6,605 nucleotides of DNA from an uncultured Eubacteriales bacterium (GTDB lineage Bacteria; Bacillota; Clostridia; Oscillospirales; Acutalibacteraceae): the NCBI GenBank assembly GCA_900321665.1, contig ONWY01000107.1, positions 1 to 6,605 of the forward strand, read 5' to 3'. This document shows positions 6,001-6,605 of the stretch, in pieces (the stretch's first letter is position 1; each line of letters begins with the position of its first letter). A model generated the notes under the pieces. That model ran no database searches and was not told where the DNA came from. It saw only the letters and a program-made list of their open reading frames with translations. The position numbers were made by a program, and so were the translations under genes.

Positions 6001-6605
6001 ATGGTCAATATCGGAAACAGTTGGGATATCCTCTTAAAAGAGGAATTTCAAAAGGAATACTACTTGGAGCTGCGCCGCTTTTTGAAGGCGGAGTATGCTG
6101 CGCATACGGTTTACCCGAATATGTATGATATCTTCAATGCGCTGAAAATGACAGCCTATGAGGATGTCAAGGTCGTTATCCTCGGGCAAGACCCCTACCA
6201 CGGCCCCGGGCAGGCACACGGCTTGTGCTTCTCGGTGCAGCAGGGCATCGAACCGCCGCCGAGCCTGAAAAACATTTTTAAGGAAATTGAGAGCGAATAC
6301 GGTACCCCTGCGCCGCCGCACGGCGAGCTGACAGCTTGGGCAAAGCAGGGCGTGCTGCTGCTCAACACGGTGCTGACAGTGCGCGCCGGCTGCCCCAATT
6401 CGCACAAAGGCAAAGGGTGGGAAATACTAACCGATAAAATCATTGCGTTGCTCAATGCGCGCAGCGAACCGATTGTCTTTCTGCTCTGGGGTCTCTCGCT
6501 GGAGGCTTGGGTCGGTGTCGTGATCGCCGGTTTTATCATCAAGTCCGGCTTTGCGATGATCACCGACACCCTCGACGATATCCTCGGCAAGCGCGCCGAC
6601 GCGCT
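6001..6605 (+). CDS. ung: Family 1 uracil-DNA glycosylase whose 3' end is replaced in frame by CDF transporter sequence (open at right edge)
   Basis: The frame is open from ATG 6001 (AGGAAAG at 5988-5994) to the window edge, 201 full codons. Residues 1-164 are a normal Ung. The water-activating loop is LGQDPYHGPGQAHGLCFSV (61-79) with catalytic D64. PPPSLKNIFKEI (85-96) is the proline-rich loop. GVLLLNTVLTVRAG (117-130) holds uracil-recognising N122, and SHKGKGWE and IVFLLWG (158-164) follow. Ung removes uracil from DNA to start base excision repair. Normal enzymes continue about 60 more residues including the HPSPLS leucine loop with an active-site His. Here that region is absent, and residues 165 onward read LSLEAWVGVVIAGFIIKSGF, which is CDF transporter sequence. 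As written the product could not be a normal glycosylase. The break may be an assembly join rather than genomic. Confidence 0.85.
   Translation, partial: MVNIGNSWDILLKEEFQKEYYLELRRFLKAEYAAHTVYPNMYDIFNALKMTAYEDVKVVILGQDPYHGPGQAHGLCFSVQQGIEPPPSLKNIFKEIESEYGTPAPPHGELTAWAKQGVLLLNTVLTVRAGCPNSHKGKGWEILTDKIIALLNARSEPIVFLLWGLSLEAWVGVVIAGFIIKSGFAMITDTLDDILGKRADA
6490..6605 (+). other. Fragment of a cation diffusion facilitator (CDF) transporter, last transmembrane helix and start of the C-terminal domain
   Basis: After the shared Gly codon at 6490-6492 the frame encodes LSLEAWVGVVIAGFIIKSGF, a hydrophobic helix, and then AMITDTLDDILGKRADA. This matches the CDF family pattern: a short loop with an acidic residue and Trp, transmembrane helix 6 ending in a K/Y-S-G-F turn, and the ETLxxLLGxxPD-like entry to the cytoplasmic metal-binding domain. 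CDF proteins export Zn2+, Fe2+ or Mn2+ by proton antiport. Helices 1-5 and the metal-site residues they carry are not present upstream. Codons in this short stretch lean to C-ending forms (Ile mostly ATC, Asp mostly GAC) more than the genes before it, though the sample is small. Confidence 0.75.

Overview
The window looks like chromosomal DNA from a spore-forming member of the Clostridia, probably Oscillospiraceae/Ruminococcaceae-like and of moderately high GC. The evidence is a membrane-anchored SpoIID-type protein, strong AGGAGG-type ribosome binding sites, short intergenic gaps and overlaps, and an HI0933-family flavoprotein next to a COG2509-type flavoprotein. The taxonomic placement is inferred from protein character and was not searched.

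Layout. Positions 1-297 (minus strand) hold the N-terminal 99 codons of an unrecognised multi-spanning membrane protein that runs off the left edge. Positions 298-439 are a divergent intergenic region. It contains a near-consensus sigma-A promoter reading leftward and an AT-rich 18-bp palindrome over that promoter's -10 and start site. Rightward comes a run of six same-strand genes: spoIID-like (440-1519), an HI0933/BaiN-type flavoprotein (1558-2748), a COG2509-type FAD-dependent dehydrogenase (GTG start, 2745-4349), a YjjG-type HAD hydrolase (4336-5019), a glycerate dehydrogenase/hydroxypyruvate reductase-type 2-hydroxyacid dehydrogenase (5041-5985), and a family 1 uracil-DNA glycosylase (from 6001). 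Gaps are 38, -4, -14, 21 and 15 nt with no obvious terminator. The last five genes therefore probably form one transcript, possibly helped by a promoter at the end of spoIID. Apart from the start-codon overlaps, which suggest translational coupling, no shared pathway is evident: two orphan flavoenzymes, nucleotide clean-up, hydroxyacid metabolism and DNA repair make a housekeeping-type cluster.

The one real anomaly is at the right edge. The uracil-DNA glycosylase reading frame is normal up to its FLLWG strand (about 6492). It then continues in frame as the last transmembrane helix and start of the cytoplasmic domain of a cation diffusion facilitator (CDF) transporter. The glycosylase loses its HPSPLS leucine-loop motif, and the transporter lacks its first five helices. 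The foreign piece visible is only about 115 nt at the window edge, so an assembly chimera is the leading explanation, with a genomic deletion or recombination as the alternative. I see no mobile element, CRISPR array, RNA gene or convincing new multi-gene system.
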